Positions 6,415-8,207 of a stretch of 8,207 nt of DNA are shown piece by piece. Made by a program: the position numbers and the translations under genes. Below the pieces are notes generated by a model. That model was not told where the DNA came from. It worked only from the letters and a program-made list of their open reading frames with translations, and did no database searches. The DNA comes from an uncultured Oscillospiraceae bacterium (GTDB lineage: Bacteria; Bacillota; Clostridia; Oscillospirales; Ruminococcaceae): contig UQQY01000103.1 of assembly GCA_900543295.1 (NCBI GenBank), positions 1 to 8,207 on the forward strand, given 5' to 3'. Positions within the stretch are counted from its first letter, which is position 1. Each line of letters starts with the position of its first letter.

Positions 6415-7206
6415 ATGTCCTTTTGCTACTCCCTCTGTTCTTCCTCAAAGGGAAACGCAACCTATATCGGCGACAGCAGACACGGCATTTTGATCGACGC
6501 AGGACTCTCCTGCCGTCAGTTCTGCCTTCAAATGGCCGCTATGTCGATTGATCCTGACGCTGTTCAGGCTATTTTTATCACACATGAGCATACCGATCAT
6601 ATAAAGGGTCTGTTTCAAATCGCCAAAAAGCTCTGCGTTCCGATTTACGGCTCCCGTCCGACGCTTGAAGCGCTTGTAAAAAAGGATCAGATTCCTTCGG
6701 GCGCTGTCCTGCATGAAATCCGCACGAAAAGCGCAGAATATGCAGATCTTTCCGTCAAGCCCTTCTCTATCCCGCACGACGCAGCCGATCCGCTTGGTTA
6801 TCGCGTCAGTCTGCCGGATGGTAAGATCATGTGCTCCTGCACCGATCTGGGCTATGTAACGGAAGAGGTCTACAAAAATCTTTCAGGCAGCGATTTTGTC
6901 CTGCTTGAATCCAATTATGATCCTGAAATGCTCCGCTGCGGGCCGTATCCTTACCCGCTCAAACGCCGTATTGCGTCGAATCACGGGCATCTCTCCAACC
7001 ATGACTGCGCCGCCGCGGTGGCTTCACTGTTTTCCGACGGCACCACGCGCTTTATGCTCGGTCACTTAAGCGAAAACAATAACCGGCCGGAGTTCGCCTA
7101 TCATGCGGCTCTGTCTGCTTTAAATAAAGCGGGAGCTGAGATTGAAGAGGATTTTAATTTGTATATCGCCGGTCCGCAGAACCGCGGCGGCATCATCGAG
7201 CTGTAA
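6415..7206 (+). CDS. walJ: WalJ/YycJ-type metallo-beta-lactamase-fold nuclease
   Basis: This encodes 263 aa, the same size class as Bacillus YycJ/WalJ, whose family is described as DNA exonucleases linked to mutation avoidance. The metal-binding set is intact: H57-x-H59-x-D61-H62 in THEHTDH, His121 in SIPHDAADP, Asp144 in CTDLGYVT, His190 in SNHGHLSN, with His217 in GHLSENNN near the end. LLESNYDPEML is the family pattern after the fourth motif. The ATG at 6415 is preferred: AAAGGAG (6398-6404) lies 10 bases upstream, whereas the in-frame ATG at 6406 is only one base after it. In Bacillus this gene sits in the walRK operon; here it sits between murA and rlmH, with no regulator pair visible. 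The stop is 16 bases before rlmH, so the two are probably co-transcribed. Substrate polarity is taken from the family, not from this sequence. Confidence 0.88.
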   Translation: MSFCYSLCSSSKGNATYIGDSRHGILIDAGLSCRQFCLQMAAMSIDPDAVQAIFITHEHTDHIKGLFQIAKKLCVPIYGSRPTLEALVKKDQIPSGAVLHEIRTKSAEYADLSVKPFSIPHDAADPLGYRVSLPDGKIMCSCTDLGYVTEEVYKNLSGSDFVLLESNYDPEMLRCGPYPYPLKRRIASNHGHLSNHDCAAAVASLFSDGTTRFMLGHLSENNNRPEFAYHAALSALNKAGAEIEEDFNLYIAGPQNRGGIIEL

Positions 7207-7222
7207 CAGGAGGGGGAAGCAG

Positions 7223-7699
7223 ATGCTCACAGTCAGGATAATCTGCATCGGCAGGCTCAAGGAGTCCTATCTGCGGGAGGCGCAGGCGGAATATGTCAAA
7301 CGTCTCGGCGCATTCTGCAAAATCGAAATATGCGAGCTTCCCGAATATCGGCTGCCGGACAATCCTTCCGCCTCTCAAATCGAAAAGGGACTGATTGAAG
7401 AAGGACAGAAAATTTTAGAAAAAGCCTCCGGCGCGTTGATTCCGATGTGCATTGAGGGAAATCCGCTTTCCTCCCCTGCCCTAAGTGAAAAAATCGAGCA
7501 GCTTGCACTCTCCGGCGAAAGCATCATAAGCTTTATCATCGGCGGCTCGTTCGGGCTTTCCAGCGAAGTAAAGTCTCGCGGCACTTTAAGGCTTTCCATG
7601 TCACCGATGACGTTTCCCCATCAGCTTGCGCGCGTCATGCTTCTGGAACAAATCTACCGCGCTTTCCAGATTTCTTCCGGGGGGAAATATCACAAGTAA
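7223..7699 (+). CDS. rlmH: 23S rRNA (pseudouridine1915-N3)-methyltransferase RlmH
   Basis: This encodes 158 aa, typical of the SPOUT-class enzyme that methylates pseudouridine 1915 in helix 69 of 23S rRNA using S-adenosylmethionine, acting on assembled 70S ribosomes. The N-terminus (IICIGRLKESYLREAQAEY) is the family's start, FIIGGSFGLS (104-113) is the cofactor-loop motif, and MTFPHQLARVMLLEQIYRAF (129-148) forms the knot end, finishing in YHK. AGGAGG (7208-7213) lies 9 bases before the ATG. The usual Pro before Tyr-His is Lys here (GGKYHK), a minor variation in the C-terminal active-site tail. Confidence 0.96.
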   Translation: MLTVRIICIGRLKESYLREAQAEYVKRLGAFCKIEICELPEYRLPDNPSASQIEKGLIEEGQKILEKASGALIPMCIEGNPLSSPALSEKIEQLALSGESIISFIIGGSFGLSSEVKSRGTLRLSMSPMTFPHQLARVMLLEQIYRAFQISSGGKYHK

Positions 7700-7762
7700 A
7701 CGAATCGAATGCGTAAAGGCCTTTCGAGACCATTTGCCATAATAAAACAAAAGGTGATACAT

Positions 7763-8098
7763 ATGAACTTGCAGCAAGAAAAAGCAGCCAGAACTGCTAT
7801 GATCGGCTGGCTTTCTGATCCGCATGAGTTAGGAAATGCACCGGCTAAAATCGAAAACGCCGGTACATTCGATTTATACGGCATGCGTTACTATCTTTTT
7901 CGGTACAAAAAATCACTTTTTGGAAAATGGCTTCTTGGCGTCTGCGGCGGATATGAAGACGACGAATTGGAGCATTGCGGCCATGTGTTCAGCGAAATGC
8001 GCGCTTACAACAAAAGTACGGCGAAGCAGGACGCAGTCAGGATGGTTGAAATGATCCGTGCATATTGGATGGAGCAGGCGCGCAGATATTCTGAATGA
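7763..8098 (+). CDS. Conserved-looking 111-aa protein of unknown function
   Basis: I do not recognise the family. The protein is soluble, with no signal or membrane segment. It starts with a charged helix (NLQQEKAARTAMIGWLSD), then DPHELGNAPAKIENAGTFDL, a beta-like hairpin (YGMRYYLFRYKKS), then LFGKWLLGVCGGYE, EDDELEHCGHVFSEM and a C-terminal helix ending YWMEQARRYSE. Tyr, Trp, Gly and two Cys in the middle look like a conserved core. ATG at 7763 is chosen because AAGGTGAT (7751-7758), part of the full anti-Shine-Dalgarno match, lies just upstream; an in-frame ATG at 7709 has none. A possible extended -10, TGC-CATAAT (7735-7743), precedes it without a -35 box, so it may be transcribed alone or by read-through from rlmH. 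It ends 54 bases before an IS-like repeat. Confidence 0.75.
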   Translation: MNLQQEKAARTAMIGWLSDPHELGNAPAKIENAGTFDLYGMRYYLFRYKKSLFGKWLLGVCGGYEDDELEHCGHVFSEMRAYNKSTAKQDAVRMVEMIRAYWMEQARRYSE

Positions 8099-8152
8099 CT
8101 GCGTATCCGTTTCTTTTCTTCGCGTCATTATCTAAAAAGAGAACCACGCTTT

Positions 8153-8207
8153 TGAAGTGACCCCAAAAAGTTAGACAAATATTACGAACACAAATTGTTC
8201 AAGCTAC
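8153..8207. mobile_element. Probable terminal inverted repeat of an IS3-family insertion sequence (partial)
   Basis: TGAAGTGACCCC (8153-8164) followed by AAAAAGTTAGACA (8165-8177) resembles the terminal repeat of IS3-family elements (IS150-like group), which begin with TG. The element runs out of the window, so neither its orientation nor a target-site duplication can be determined, and no transposase frame is visible in the remaining bases. The 54 bases before it, after the preceding gene's stop, show no terminator hairpin. Confidence 0.55.

Noticed and set aside
7715..7724. AAAGGCCTTT palindrome after rlmH as a terminator
   Set aside because: It has no loop and no T-run, so it cannot act as an intrinsic terminator.

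Overview
The window looks like chromosome from a Gram-positive clostridial bacterium (Firmicutes/Bacillota, probably Oscillospiraceae-like). This is inferred from Shine-Dalgarno-led genes using ATG, GTG and TTG starts, sigma-A-type promoters, a murA / WalJ-type nuclease / rlmH cluster, and a lipoprotein style common in gut clostridia. No rRNA, tRNA or CRISPR array was seen. I recognise most genes only at family level.

Left part (1-3010): a 364-aa regulator with a C-terminal ArsR-type winged helix is read rightward from a near-ideal promoter that also fixes its start codon. A 314-base gap with one perfect 13-base palindrome follows, then a MATE-family efflux pump that most likely starts at a TTG. 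A regulator next to a drug/metabolite exporter is a familiar local-control arrangement, but the ligand and operator are not proven. A bidirectional terminator closes this block.

Middle part (3015-4841): two leftward genes form a small operon with its own strong promoter. They encode a 135-aa secreted protein with a clear signal peptide, then a 429-aa lipoprotein with a Cys/His cluster near its N-terminus, separated by 2 bases. The block is markedly AT-rich in places, and GC content changes sharply inside the lipoprotein gene. This is the least explained and most interesting part of the window.

Right part (4953-7699): a divergent extended -10 promoter drives murA (first committed step of peptidoglycan synthesis), through a leader that can form two competing hairpins. 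A strong hairpin terminator follows murA, then come the WalJ/YycJ-type metallo-beta-lactamase-fold nuclease and rlmH (23S rRNA pseudouridine methyltransferase). This links cell wall, DNA repair and ribosome maturation functions that are widely conserved.

Right edge (7763-8207): a 111-aa protein of unknown function is followed, 54 bases on, by what looks like one terminal inverted repeat of an IS3-family insertion sequence that runs out of the window.
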